Positions 1-13,300 of a stretch of DNA of 64,000 nt are shown here, piece after piece (position 1 is the stretch's first letter; each line of letters opens with the position of its first letter). Position numbers and translations under genes: made by a program. The notes below the pieces were generated by a model. That model had not been told where the DNA came from, searched no databases, and was given only the letters and a program-made list of their open reading frames with translations. The DNA is from Gilvimarinus polysaccharolyticus (GTDB taxonomy: Bacteria > Pseudomonadota > Gammaproteobacteria > Pseudomonadales > Cellvibrionaceae): positions 98,716-162,715 of the forward strand of contig NZ_LFIJ01000002.1 in the NCBI RefSeq assembly GCF_001187555.1, in the 5' to 3' direction.

Positions 1-89
1 CTCGCACGGCTTTTTAAAAGCGTTTCTTGTTCTTCAAGTTGCGCTTCAAGCTCTTTGATTTTGTGTTCAAGCGGTGCGATTTCTGACAT
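1..89 (-). CDS. tnpC: IS66 transposase TnpC, N-terminal fragment (cut by window edge)
   Basis: From an ATG at 89-87 the minus strand reads MSEIAPLEHKIKELEAQLEE and stays open to the window edge. A short charged coiled-coil start of this kind is typical of the large IS66 DDE transposase (Orf3). Only about 29 codons are visible, so the catalytic part cannot be judged. It lies 22 bases downstream of tnpB, as expected for the IS66 gene order. Confidence 0.75.
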   Translation of the reverse strand, partial: MSEIAPLEHKIKELEAQLEEQETLLKSRA

Positions 90-111
90 GCCGCTATTTT
101 ACCAAAACTCA

Positions 112-468
112 TCAACGAACGTCTCGGTAAAACAGCGTTTCATGCGGTTTTAATTGAGCGATATCAAACCCGCGCAAGAGCCATTGCCACTGTTCGTGAT
201 CCAGTACCACAGGATCTTCCGGCAAGCGCTTGGGCCACTTAAACTTATCGCGCTCTAAGCGCTTTTGCCACAGAGCAAAACCCGTCTCATCCCAGTACAA
301 CACCTTAAGTTGACTGCGCTTTTTGTTGCAGAAGACAAACAGCGCAGGATCAAAAGGCGAAATCGCCATCTCATCCTGAACGATAACGCTTAATCCGTTA
401 ATCGCTTTGCGAAAGTCTACCGGCTCGCGGTGTAGGTAGACCTTAATATCTGCCGGCCACTGGATCAT
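112..468 (-). CDS. tnpB: IS66 Orf2 accessory protein TnpB
   Basis: The 118-residue product has the typical length and sequence of IS66 Orf2/TnpB: YLHREPVDFRKAINGLS near the start, LFVFCNKKRSQLKVLYWDET in the middle and a WPKRL segment later. TnpB is needed for efficient IS66 transposition, but its biochemical role is not settled. Its start overlaps the end of tnpA by four bases (468 against 465), which suggests translational coupling. The frame is intact. Confidence 0.9.
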   Translation of the reverse strand: MIQWPADIKVYLHREPVDFRKAINGLSVIVQDEMAISPFDPALFVFCNKKRSQLKVLYWDETGFALWQKRLERDKFKWPKRLPEDPVVLDHEQWQWLLRGFDIAQLKPHETLFYRDVR

Positions 469-755
469 GCAGCCAAAGCCTTGACCAGTTGTGCGATAGT
501 GTCCACATCGCCGGCGGGAAGCTTCACCGCGACAGAGCCGTAGTGTATCGTTGCCTCACCGGACGGCTTAGGCTCGGCCAGTACGGTTCGGGAAAACCTA
601 CTTGGTTCAGGACGAGCTTTAAGCTTTGTCCGTCGCAGGCTGAAGTATTTAGCGTTGAGCCCACGTTCGGCACAGAACTTGGCTTGAGTTAATCCGCTTT
701 GCTCGAACTCCTCGATCAGAGTCAGCCAGTCGGATTGGCTGCGATGCTTTTTCAT
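465..755 (-). CDS. tnpA: IS66 Orf1 helix-turn-helix protein TnpA
   Basis: This 96-residue protein has the N-terminal helix-turn-helix typical of IS66 Orf1, with WLTLIEEFEQSGLTQAKFCA followed by RGLNAKYFSLRR, and a short C-terminal tail ending in a DVDTIAQLVKAL helix. A good ribosome binding site (GGAGG, in the bases just upstream of the ATG at 755) supports the start. It is the first gene of the element and probably binds DNA. The element end lies about 80 bases upstream. Confidence 0.88.
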   Translation of the reverse strand: MKKHRSQSDWLTLIEEFEQSGLTQAKFCAERGLNAKYFSLRRTKLKARPEPSRFSRTVLAEPKPSGEATIHYGSVAVKLPAGDVDTIAQLVKALAA

Positions 756-835
756 GTGAACCTCCTATTGATGAAAGCTGGGAGGTTACTGGCCTAGGAT
801 TGATTCGTATAGTGGGTGGTTGGTTTGGCGCTTAC

Positions 836-1113
836 GATTAAAGGACTATTTATAAACTGGCAGTTACACAGTTTAATTTACAGTCTCTATGCTCGCCGGC
901 CACGTCGTTGACTTGGGGGATGTGAGGCACCATCTAGACTCGAAGATAGATAATCACTACACCTAACTTGGCATAGCGATGGCGTAAAAGATCTCCCAAC
1001 TTATACGGAACCCTTTACCACTTGAGTAGCTGCTCAGCTTCTATTGGTTTAAATTCGCGTCAGAAGTTTCTTACGACCCCACTTTTCCAGAAATTTTTTA
1101 ACCCATAAACATC
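836..1113. other. Gap between IS66 and the immunity gene; no supported gene
   Basis: These 278 bases hold no open frame with a credible start and ribosome binding site on either strand. The minus strand has scattered stops with short open stretches and looks like decayed coding DNA, but I cannot name a parent gene. In RHS loci this position often carries displaced toxin tips or immunity genes, so it may be such a remnant; that is a guess. Confidence 0.4.
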
Positions 1114-1371
1114 TCAAGACTCCGCCTTCGCTTCCAAATCAGACAGTAGACCCTTTAGTCTTTTTACAAGCTCCTGCGCATTGTCAACGCTTAACTCCAA
1201 CTCAACATTTCCGATTATATCTTCATCACTCAGCTCATCAAAAGAAGAAACTGACACATCTGGGTGAACCCCCCAAACTTCCAAATTTATACGTCCTTTA
1301 TGAACTTCACAGACCTCCAGAAATCCTTTCCTATAGTTAATCGAATCACATCTTATTTTCATCATAGCCAC
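1114..1371 (-). CDS. Probable immunity protein for the RHS toxin tip
   Basis: This 85-residue acidic soluble protein directly follows the RHS toxin gene, with only one base between the toxin stop codon (1375-1373) and the first possible start (GTG at 1371). An ATG at 1365 is the likelier start because AGTAGGG lies just upstream at good spacing. I recognise no family. The assignment rests on position: polymorphic toxin genes are followed almost without exception by the gene that neutralises their tip. The sequence has two beta-rich stretches (EVCEVHKGRINLEVWGVHPD and GNVELELSV) and a C-terminal helix (NAQELVKRLKGLLSDLEAKA). Both this gene and the toxin tip look more AT-rich than the RHS core, fitting modular exchange. 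Confidence 0.7.
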   Translation of the reverse strand: MAMMKIRCDSINYRKGFLEVCEVHKGRINLEVWGVHPDVSVSSFDELSDEDIIGNVELELSVDNAQELVKRLKGLLSDLEAKAES

Positions 1372-1372
1372 C

Positions 1373-4300
1373 CTACTTGAAGGTCTTCAATATCTCATCA
1401 ATAACAATGTCCTGATTAGCCTTGCCGGACTTTCCGAGGATTTGAATCTCACCTTCGATTACTCGAAAATAGACCCTCGCACCATCTCTTGATCTTGCCT
1501 CGGATATTCCCTTCCCTATGGGGCGTGTACCTATCCCTGGATTCAAATTTCCTTCACTTAGCTTGCCTGTTAAATCATCAAGATCTCTTTGTATTTTTTG
1601 GTCTTTAGCAGCTTTTTGAGCTTCTTTTGCCAGGCGTGGATTCTCCTTTAATCTTGAGTTAAGTTTAAAACAGCTGGAATTGTGATTAAGTACTGCTAAA
1701 GCACCAACAAAGTACACATGGTGATTATCCACCGTCAGATTATATACTTTGGTATATTTTGTATATGCCTTACTCTCTATAATTTCAATCAAATCTCCAT
1801 TGATATTATAGAGATAATCTCCGCCCTTTAAGTTTTGTGCGACTACCCATGTTTCTGTTGAGGGTGAGTAGTATGGATGATCCGCAGTTGAAACAACTTT
1901 TGAGCCATCGTCAAAAATTAAGTCAACCATCTCCTTTTCACCCTCTCCAACAATAACATGAATAACCTCTTCGAGCTTAAGCTCGTCAGATTGGATATCA
2001 AAAGACCAAACTTTATCTCCAATGCTAATTTCAGAAATTGGTCGCAATCCATCTTCCGTAGAAACTAAAGAGTCCCCCTCAAAGCTGTTTAATTTACAAA
2101 TTTTGTCGAAAAATCTCTTTACATGTTTAGTTGGCAAAAGGGATAGTAGAACATTTGTTCCTATATCTCTTGCTGACATTTCTTCATCGCTAGTAGCCAA
2201 TGAGAATATGTCGTAAACCGATCCTGCCACATTAATCGTCGTGAGAACTCCCTGAATAGTCGATGATGCCGAAAAACCACCTATTCCAAATCTCCCAGAT
2301 GGATCAGTAAAATTTACGGGATCTGTGTTGGCATATAAATACTTGTGTAGTGTAACCGGATCTTGAGAACGCCCCATCCACGTATCCATCTGCGTAAAAC
2401 GACCCACATTCTGGTCGTAATACCTCGCTCTTAGGTAATACTGATCCAACCCAGCATCATACTGCTCACCGGTAAACAAGTAGGCATTTTCAACATCTCC
2501 AGTACTGCCTAACAGATCACCCCAAGCATCATAACGATAGCTTGCAGTTTCCGCACCGCGCTCGTCTGTTAATAACCTTGTGCTGCCCAAGCCATCGTAA
2601 CCGTAGTAATGATAACCGTCTTGCGCGGTATATTGGCTGATTAGGTCATCGCCGTAATGGTAATAGCGCTTATCGTTGGCGCTGTTTTCTAATATTACTT
2701 GTGCGTAGTCGCGATTACTGTCCACCGTAAAGTGGGTGGCAATGCCGTTACTGGTTTTACGGGTACGAATCCCATCAGCGTTATAGGAATAGGTTGTTGT
2801 TATTCCGCCTTTAACAGCCTCGACCATTTTGTTTTGGCTGTTATAGGCATAGCGGGCAATAACACTACCATCTTCCGTTTCCGTTAATGTATTACCGTTG
2901 TTGTCATAAGCGTAGTGAATGCCCCCTGCTTGCAGCAACCAATCGTTGGCGTTGTAGGTGTAGCCCGTGGTAATGCCGTTGACGGTTTGTTGGGTGCGAT
3001 TACCAACCTTGTCATAGGCGTAGCTGGCCTGATGCAGGGTGCTAGTATCGGTGGCGGTTTGAGTTTCGCTTACCAATCGATACAGATCATCAAAGCTGTA
3101 GCTGTGGGTGATGCCGTTCAGCTCTTCGATGGCGGTACGGCGCCCTGTTGGGTCTAGGGTGTAGGTAAACGCACCTAACGTGGTCGAGCTTTTGTTAATA
3201 TCGACCTGTGTTAAACGATTGAGCGCATTGTAAGCATAATTAGTCGCCACGCTGTTCGGATAGCGCACCTGCCTAAGGTTGCCGTTTTCATCGTAGTAAT
3301 AGTAACTGCGGCCATCGTCTGTCTGTGCCCACGAAAGCCTGCTGCCATTATCAAACGCAAAATCCATTTCGGACTGAGTGTTGTCCGGCTCCGTCAAGGT
3401 TATATTGGTGCGGTTACCGGCTTTATCGTACTCATAAGCCAACACGCTCCCATTGGGCTTCCGCTCCTCAATCAACCGGTTGCGGGCATCAAATGTGTAG
3501 GCTGTCACGCGGGTATTACCCTCGCCATCGTCTTGGGTGGCGCTTAGACGGTTGCCTACTGCATCATAGGTAAAGTGATGAGAGCGTCCGTCGGAAAACT
3601 CTGCCCGAGTTAAACGATCATTAATGTCGTAGTAATATCGCTGAGTGTCGCCGTTAAAGTCTGTGTGCGATGTACGGTTGCCTACAGCATCGTAGCGAAA
3701 GGTTTCCGTTTGGCCTTCGGGCAAGGTGCGGCTGATCTCGCGGCCCAGTTTGTCGTACGTCCAGCGCGTTACTTTATTTTCTGCGTCGGCTTGGCTTAGC
3801 TTTAAGCCTCGGCTGTCGTAGCTGTACTCTGTGCGGTTACCGTGAGCGTCAATTACAGCGCTCAGCAAACCCGCTGAAGTGTACTCAAATTGCGTTGTCT
3901 TACCCCCCTGATCCGTACGGGAGGTTTCGCGACCCAGAGCATCGTATGTGACACTATCCTCTGTGCCATCAGGGTGGATGGTACTGATTAAACGACCCGT
4001 CGCATCGTAATCAAAGCTGGTAATATTTGATTTTGGGTCTTTAACCGAGGTACGCCAGCCTTTTTGGTTGTAAGTGAAGTGCGTATAACGGCTGTACGGG
4101 TCAATCTGGTACTTGACTCGCCCAGCATAATCGTAATTGAAGTTTATCTGACGATGATTCCGTTCATTGTATTCGTTTTGAACACGTCCATTTCTGTCGT
4201 AACTTGTACGAGTGGTGGGATTATCGCTGGTATCGGCTGTATCGTCTGGATAAACTGTTTTAACGAGCTGACCAATAGCATCGTACTCGTACTGAGTGGT

Positions 4301-7300
4301 GCGCCCCATCCGGTCAGTTGATTGGGTGCGCTGCCCTTCAGCGTCGTACGCACTCTGCTCACTCGTACCATCCGCATAAAGGGTTTGCAGTAAATCGCCC
4401 CGGTCTGAGTATACGAATTCGGTACGCCGCCCCAGCGCATCAATCCGCGCAACCTCTAGGCCCGCTGCATCGTACTCGGTCTCGGAGACGTTATTTAACG
4501 GATCGGTCGTTTTAATCAAACGGTTTTCAGCATCGTACTCATAAGTGGTAACGATCGTTTCGGTACTACCGTCATCTAACACAATAGTTTCTGTTTCCGA
4601 TAACCGATTGCCCATACTGTCCAGCGTGTAACGTTTAACAGTACCATCGGGTTCTTCTTCATACGTAAGGCCTCGAACTGAGTAAAGTTGAAGGGTCTCA
4701 TTACCCTCAGCGTCTGAGACACTTCGGACCCTACCATCCGGGTGATACGTTAAAGACGAAACGTTGCCGGCGGCATCTTGCATGCTCGTCAGCCAGTTGC
4801 GGCCATCGTAGCTGGCGACGGCGGCAGTTGATCCGTCGGCCTCTTCGATGCGAGTAACATCACCACGGTTATTGTAGGTGTAATAGGTGGTATTGCCGAG
4901 TTCGTCGGTCTCTGAAATTTGTAAGCCGCGGCTGTCGTAAGTCCAGGATTTGGTTAATCCTAGAGGGTTGCGCTCGGTCAGCATATTGCCAAACTCATCG
5001 TAAGTACGATGAGTTGTATGCCCTAACGCATTGATTTCGGCGGTAACATCACCGCGTTTGTTATAAACATAAGTTGTCTCATGCCCCAAGCGGTTAGTGA
5101 TCGTCTCGGTTTTCGCATCAATGTCATGGTCGAATTCAATGCGATTGCCGTTGGCGTCTATGCGAGCGACTAAACGACCATCATCGTCGTATTCATTCCG
5201 TGCCACGGTAATGCCGCGAGGATCAATAATATCCGTGAGGTAGTGCGGGTTTTTAGGGCTTAGGTAATCAAACTGCATCACTTCAGCTTCCGCATTGGCC
5301 ACCGCAGCCAGATCCCCCGCTATGGAATAATCGTAATTAACTTTTTTGCCATTGGGTAGTTCTAACGCAACGATACGGCCTTGAATATCTCGGTCAAAGA
5401 AAATTTGTTCGCCACTTGAATGAACAATACCGGTATCGCTGAATGTCAGCTGGTTGTCAGCGGTGTCTTTAACGGCATGCAAACCAAAGTCGCGATTGAT
5501 GACATACCGCATACCATCTTGGGTGGTCAGGATGTAGTTTTTGGGATCGACCGCATTGGTTATATCCCCAATATCAACAAGGTTGTCATTTATGGCTCTT
5601 AGTAAACCGTAATCGGTCTGCACCAAAGTGGAGTGTGTACCGTCAAGTGGCTCCATCACCAAACTGACATCAATGGTAGGAACAAAATGCGTACATTCAG
5701 GGCTAGCTTTCGCCTTAAATTTCTCTAAATCACCGTTAGGCAGGCGAACACTAATTATAGGGTTCCCCATTGGTTTTACGCAAAAACGGGTGTTAAGCCC
5801 CGAGCCTTCTTTTTGAAACTGCCAGCCCAGGCCCACCGTACGCGATGTATGCACACGCACATTTTGATAATCCACGCTCCAGCCGTAGCCAAAATCTAGC
5901 GACTCTTGCGCTTGGCGCGAATCGTAGGTACGAGTCACGCGAATAGGAATACCGGCAAGGGGCACATGAGCGTCTTCAAAGGTGATGGAGAAATGACCTA
6001 CTTTCATTTCTCCATCTACCGCGAGAGACAAAGACTCCACAGCTTCTTTACCTTGGGTATTCCAAGCACGCAGCACTAGCTGGTACTGACCGTTTTTGAG
6101 CATGGTGGGGTCAAACTGCCCGACAACACCGTTGATTACTGGCTCAGAGCCTTGATTAAGCTCAATCAGACTGGTTGTGCCTTTTTCACGGTAATACAAC
6201 TTCCAACTCGACACATCATCGCCCAATACGCTGCCTTTAATTTTTATAGGCTCAGTCACTGTCGCGTCAAAATCTGGGAAGGTAAAGCTAACCGTTGGTG
6301 CATCCTCTGTACTGTTTGGATCACGCACAAAGAACTCGCCAATGGCGGACGCAGAGCTTACGCCATCGGTGACTGTCGCCTCTAAAAGGTGTAAGCCTAA
6401 TGTGCTAGCAGGTACCGTCGCGGTTAAGTTCGGGTTTACCGTTAAAGGGGTGCCATCTACGCTTAGCGTCGCCTGCACCGTGCCCACGGCGCCATCGGCC
6501 ACCAGCTGGACACTGACCATTTCACCTTGGTCGACGAAAGCTGGTGTGATGTTCATAGCCAGTGTCAAGGGGGCGTCTGCACTGGCCACAATCACGGTCC
6601 AAATTTGCGACGCTGTAAAGCTACCATCGGATACCAACAATCGAACATTAGCATTGCCTTCGGCTGTGGGTGTCCAACTGAGAGTCTGGCCGCTTAATGT
6701 CATGCCCTCTGGGGCGTCCAGCAAAGAGTAAGAAAGCGTGTCACCGTCGGCATCAGACGCAGCAAAAGCGTACTGGTAGGTAAAACCGACTTTTGTACCC
6801 ACTGCAGGGGCTGTGATCCATACTGGCGTTTGGTTTCCGGTCGCTTGGTTTGCCACGTTCACAACAAAAGTTTGTGTAGCTCGACCGCCACGACCATCCG
6901 TAACGCTTAGCGCAAAGTTAAACGTTCCAATCTGAGACGGGCTAAATGTTAATGTATTCCCTAAGATGCTGGCCCCTGGTGGCGCTTGATCTAACTGATA
7001 CGTTAAAGCATCGCCATCGGCATCGTTTGCCACGATGCTGTATCCCAAAGTCGAGCCTAACTGCATCTGTGTTACAGGCACGGAGGTAATAGCTGGCGCT
7101 TGATTCTCTAGCGGGTTATTAACGTAGACCGTCACGGTTTGCGTTACAGATGCGCCACGCCCATCATCAGCTTTAACAGCGTACACTTGCTCGCCCGTTT
7201 GATCTGGCTGCGGCACCCAACTCACGACACCAGCATTAAGGGTCATAGCAGTTGGTGATTCGCCCAAAGATAAACTCACCACATCACCATCGGGGTCAAC

Positions 7301-10300
7301 TGCCGCAACCTCATAGCGGTAAAGCTCGCCAACCAGCCCCTGAACACTTGGAGAGGTCAAAAACTGCGGTGCAAGGTTAGTACGAACTTCAGTAACATCA
7401 ACTGGAAACACTTGCTCGTTAGACTCTCCGTATGGATCGCTTGCTTTAACTGTAAAAGAGGCAACACTGGGTGCACCAACCGTCGCAATCCACTGCAAGT
7501 AACCTGTTCGAGGATGAATCCGAGCACCTTCAGGGGCATCCAGCAGTTCATAAGTAATTGCATCACCGTCAGGGTCCGAGGCTTGCACGCGGTAGCTTAC
7601 AGCACCTGTGTCAGATGTTGCCGCAGGAGGTGTTGTGGTAATAATAGGTGTAGAATTACTTGATGATGCAACCACGTCTATCGAGCGAGTATAAGAGATT
7701 TGAGGCGTCACATCATTCCAGTACGCGCCTATCTGTATCGAATGACGACCAAGCTGACTTGGTTTCGGTGTCCAATTCAATTCATAGGTTACTGGGTCGA
7801 GCGTCATACCTTCGGGAGCATCCAAAAGGTAAGCATAAATAACCGTATCTTTAGCAATTAAGCTAATGTCACCAACTACAGATATCGGTTCACCAACGGT
7901 TACCTGTGAAGGGAGATAAAAAGTCATAGACTGCGATTTGGCGACATCATGGAAACCCAATGTGAAATTTTGAGTCGCGGTCTCATCAGACATATCGCGC
8001 GCGGTTAACTCAGCGGTATACGCTGACGCTGTATTGTTGTTGCGCTCCATCTCTTCACTTGCGACAACGGGCTCAACCACAGCGGTGACCACATCTCCCA
8101 ACTCCGTAATTTCTAACCCCGTAAAAATTATTTCACGCTGTTCAAAGGCAGAAAACGCGGTTAGGTTCTGCTGTGCCAACAAGGTTTCTGTAGAGATTTC
8201 ACCACGATATAAAGCGACGACTCCGCCAGAAGGTAATCCTCCTTGACTAACGTTTGTTATAGTCACAGACAAGTCGATTAAACCGTCGTTAGTACGCGAT
8301 TCTCCGCGGGGATAACTGATATGTAGATCAGCTAGTTGAGTAATATCACGCAGAGGATAACTCGTTTCATGAACACCGACTTGTGAGCCAGAATACTGCC
8401 AACGTTGATCAACACCAAACTCACCGTGACGTTGATCTATATGATTAAGCGATACCCACTCGGTCTTCCATGGCCCACCATCAGCTGTAGTTAACTCAAC
8501 CGCTTGTGCGCCGTCTCCAACAAAAATACGGCCAACTTGATCACCAAACGGATCTAACAGGCCCCAAGACACCCCATCGCGAGCATTTCTAACCGGAAAG
8601 GCTGACGTTACTCCACCGTTTATAGCCGACAACAAACGTAAATCTTTATGTCCCTCTCCAGTAATCAGTATGTCACGCCGACCATCTTGATCTAAATCCG
8701 CAACCAACGCACGCCGCTGAGTATAATCAGTTAATAGGTCGTTATCCCAAATAACATTGCCATCTAGATCATAAAGGGCCACATCGGCCGCTGAAAAAAT
8801 AGATTGTGTGCCGTCGCCTAAAAAGTCATCTATCAGTAATGGGCCAAAATTCGAAGGGGCCTTAGTGCCCCTCAAGGTTTTCACGAGATTCCCTTGCGCG
8901 TCTACAATATTGAGCACATTACTGTTAAAGCTTGTTTTACTCAGCACTATAAGTTCTGGCAAGCCATTGCCGGTAATATCGGCGCTCGTTATATAAGAAT
9001 CGTAAATTGTGAGCCCTTCTAAGCCTGGGATAAACCAAAGCAAACTACCATCCTGACGACGAACTTGATCAAGATACGCCACCTCCAACTGCCCATCGCC
9101 ATTTAAATCTAGAGCGTGAGGTGCGCCAGAGTACGCCCGGTCAAATAAATTAATAGAAGGAAAAAATCTCCATTTTAAACTGCCATCAAAATTGAAAACA
9201 GAATCACCAAATAGAATGTCGGTTTTCCCGTCGCGCTCCAGATCACTAAGCACGATACCTGTACCGCTGTAGCTATGCTGTGATACAGCATCACGACTCT
9301 GCCATTTGAAATTACCGTATCCGTCTACGGCGGTAATACGATACTCATTATCTACATATATCAAACTCGATTCGCCGGCGCCGTCTAGGTCAGCCATTGC
9401 CGGCGATACATAATCCGAAAGAAACTCCACGCCTTGATACTGCCATGCAAGAGTATCGCTATAGAGATCGTAAGCTTTTATTACGTGTGGAGAGTAAGAT
9501 TGATAAACAAGCAACATGTCGTCATCGTGATCCAGCGTGCCGTTTCCGTTATCATCTCGCATCGGCCCAATCAGATACTGCCCTTGACTACCGTATATAT
9601 AATTTTTATTACGTAAGGTTCGCTTCGCCGCTAGCACAGGTGCGTCCGCCCCTGCTGCAGAAAAATGAGGGTAAACTGGAAGCCCTGCTTCGTATGAGTC
9701 TAAATTAGCGGGAGTGGTTTTGGCAGACAGCCGCCCACTCTTGCCAAACCCTCCATTTACGGTTAAATCAAAACCTATTAGCGCACTTTCAACAGCCCAG
9801 CTGATCAAGTCGTTTAGATTTGAGTCTTCCGCTTTAAAACTGTAAGAGTATCGATTATTTGTATCCGCCACTGTCGGTGGCGTAGTCGTAATGACCGGGG
9901 GGAGGTTAGGTGTGTCATACATTACACCAAATGAAAATGCCTGAGAGTAACCAAACTGATCTATCACAGCCAAGGTCACCAGATTGGATCGCGTATAATC
10001 CAACTCACCTGAGTCACTCAGATCCCAATGCAGTTGGTGAGTCAACGCATCAAAGCTCATGCCTTCTGGCGATTCGAGCAAGATATACTCTATCTCAGCC
10101 GCCGGATCAAACGCTAAATTCAAATCGATAACGTTGTTTGCTCCCGAAACAGCGCGTTCCCACGGCAAAGTGACTGGCATCAACTCCATCGTCGGAGTCT
10201 GATAGCGTCCTTCGACATTTAAATTAACGGTAAATACTTGAGGCTCACCCACCAGATCTTCTACAGAAACCGTTAATGGCCAGAGCCCTTCAGTTTCTGG

Positions 10301-13300
10301 TGGCGGCGTTATCTTAATGGTGCCGGTAAGTGGGTCTAACTCAAAAGGCAGAGCCGAGCTGGCAGAGATAAAATGCGCATCACCTATGTCTGCGTCTGAA
10401 AACTCTAGCTTTAATTCTGTAGTTTGGTTGATGGCTAATAAGTAATCGTCTTCCGTTATAGGTACCGGAAGCTCATTGACGTCCTGACTCACGACACTCA
10501 CATACTGCCGCGCAGAAGCGCCAAACTCATCGGAGACAACTATCTGCGCAATTGGAAGCAACAAATTATTATTTGTTTGATCGCATTCGTTATCACTGCT
10601 ATGAATCAGCTCTACCCGAAGCAGATCGGGTAATTCGCCCTCAGGCAGCGGTATTTGTAGTGTTTGATTCGAAGATGAGGTCAACGCTAATGTCGATGTG
10701 TACGACGCAATTAATGTGTCATCGGCCACAGATAAAACATGAACTTCCATAGACTCAGGAGACTCAGTTAACCCGCGGTTTGCCACCGTCACCTGCAAGC
10801 TTTTGGCACTCTCTTGCTCTACCACTAAAGCCGACTCAACGACTAAATCAAACTGTTCGAAAGGCCCTGTTTGTTGCGTTACACCTTCAAACAGTTCGCG
10901 GACCAATGCACCGAACAACATCTCCCGTTCAAAATCAGTGCCTTTATTTACAAATTTCCAATCCCATACCGAGCCACCCGACATTAAAGCAGTTTCAAGG
11001 TAAGGCTTGCTATAAGAAAAATTACTAGAAATTAACGGGTCAAATATATCTTCTAAAGTTTTGTCAATCTCACAAGTTGATAGACGCCCTTCTGGGCTCA
11101 GTGAGTAAACATGCCCCTTGGCATTTAACCCCATAAATTTATCGCCGTTGGTACACTCCATGAGCGTGTACACAATGCCATGAACTGCCACGCCTGAAGC
11201 CTGAACCGCCAATTGGTGATTCGTAAGAACTTCGGGGTTGTTTTGCAAATTAGCAGCGGTATAAGGAGAACCCTGGGCAGGTTCATCTGCAACCCAGATA
11301 ATGTTACTGGGCAACTCTGAGCGAAAAGGATAATCCTCAATCGTCTCTTCAAGCGCCAAGTTCGCGTACTCAGAGCCATAGGCGTTTCTACCGCCCCACG
11401 TTCGATTAAAGACCTCGCTGATGGAAGTTAATAATGATTCGTCGTCACCAAATTTTTGCGGGCGACCGAAGCCTGACACACCAAAAAGATTAGGAGAGTT
11501 GCCAACGCCTACCCCCTCAAGCTTGACCTCTGCGTTTAATTGCGCCAATGCATCTGACACTAAAGGCCAGAACGGTGTATTGGAGCCCGAACCGTCCAAC
11601 AACATTACAGCATCCATGGCCTCTGGCACTTGATTCTGTCTAGAGACAGGCAACTCACAATATTTATTAGGTGCAAGATTACTATTGACCCATTCATGCG
11701 AACCGACCCAGCTGATCACGCCAGTTTGCGAATCAACACTCATACCTTCGGGCGCTTGCACTAAACCGTAAGTCAATTGGTCGTCATTAAGGTCGCTAGC
11801 AATTACTTGGTAGGAGTATGGGGCGCCTTCTTTCACTTCGTTTATCGGCGTACTGCTAATCACTGGGGCGTAATTAACACGATTAATGCTGATAACAAAC
11901 GCCTGGCTATCACTAAGACCCGTGCTATCTGTCACCTGAACAGTGACCGGATAGTCTCTTTCGGTAAGGTTCCCTATGTCCCAAAGAATTTGGCCGGTTG
12001 TAGCTTTAACCGTCATGCCGCTAGGTGCTTCGGTGAGGCTGTAAGTCAGTATATCGCCCGCGTCTGGGTCGGTAGCGTTTACCGTATAACGGTATGTAGT
12101 TTGTGTGGCGGCGTGAAGCGTGGGCATTGAGGTAATAACAGGTGCCTTAGGGCCATCTGTTACTGTGATATTAATAGTGGCAATTGCGGAATCTACCAAA
12201 CCGTCATTGCTGACAAAAGTAAAGCTGTCATCGCCGACAAAACCTACATTAGGAGTGTAGATTAGATTTCCCCCTGTCCCACTCAGGCTGCCGTGGGACG
12301 ATTCCTGAACGACGGAGAAACTTAATGTATCGCCATTAATGTCACTGCCCACCAAGGTGATCGCTTGGGCTTCACCCTGCACTGCGGTTACGTTGGCGCT
12401 GTTGGCGGTAGGAGCATCGTTAGTAGTTTTTACGGTAATGATAACCGTCGCTAACACTGAGTCCGATTCACCATCGCTCGCAAGATAGGTAAACGTGTCT
12501 ACCCCTAAGAAGCCTGCATTGGGCGTATAAGTTAAATTGGGTAGATCACCGCTAAGCTGGCCATTTTGGGGAGCGTCCACGATTACAAAAGTTAGTAAAT
12601 CGCCATCTTGATCACTGCCCTTTAAGGTCGCCTCTACCGCCCTTCCTGCAATGGTATTAACGCCGAAGTCTTCAGCGATTACTGGCGCGCCCCAGGCAGA
12701 GCCAAGATTGTCAAAGCCCGGCAAATGCAATTGCATGGTGCCACCCCAAGACTTAGCAATTATTTGGCCTTTAACTGAGCCCGCGGACTGGGAAATATGC
12801 GCCCAAGGTGCCAATATTGACCCTTCGATTTCAATGGTTTTAAACGTAAGACGCTCGGCCTCGTAAAAGTTATACAAGGTGCGTGAACGATGTGGAACCA
12901 TATCGTTCATCTTCAGGTTTTCTAAACCTATATCCTCACCCGATATATTGAAAACCAGATAAGCGTCTTCGGGGATACAGCTAATTTCCAAAGTGTGAAC
13001 GGCCAAAAGCTGGGCGCCGTCTAACCGAAACACCTGCAGCGGGCTTTCACAGTCCCCATGCAAATGCACTCCACCTTCTTGGTAGGTAACAGTGGAGCTA
13101 GGCTCTGCGGTGCTGATCTGCTGCGATAAACCTCGAAAATATACCCCAGCTTGCTCGAAGTCGATGCCAACTTCGGCGTTATCGACCAAGGCGCCTTCCA
13201 TTTTATTACGAACACTTGTACCTACTCCTGCCGAAGAGCCGCCTACCAGCACATTGCCGTAATACACCCGACCACTTGGGAGGGTAAGATCACCGCCCAC

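Larger units (their letters stand above)
1..835 (-). mobile_element. IS66-family insertion sequence, partial at left edge
   Basis: Three consecutive minus-strand reading frames match the tnpA-tnpB-tnpC layout of IS66 elements. The outer end upstream of tnpA reads GTAAGCGCC on the minus strand, starting at 835, which is the usual kind of IS66 terminal sequence, so I place the element boundary there. IS66 elements normally make an 8-bp target duplication; the candidate bases are 836-843 (GATTAAAG), but the other end lies outside the window and cannot be compared. The element sits next to the polymorphic toxin and immunity genes, a common landing place for insertion sequences. Confidence 0.85.
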
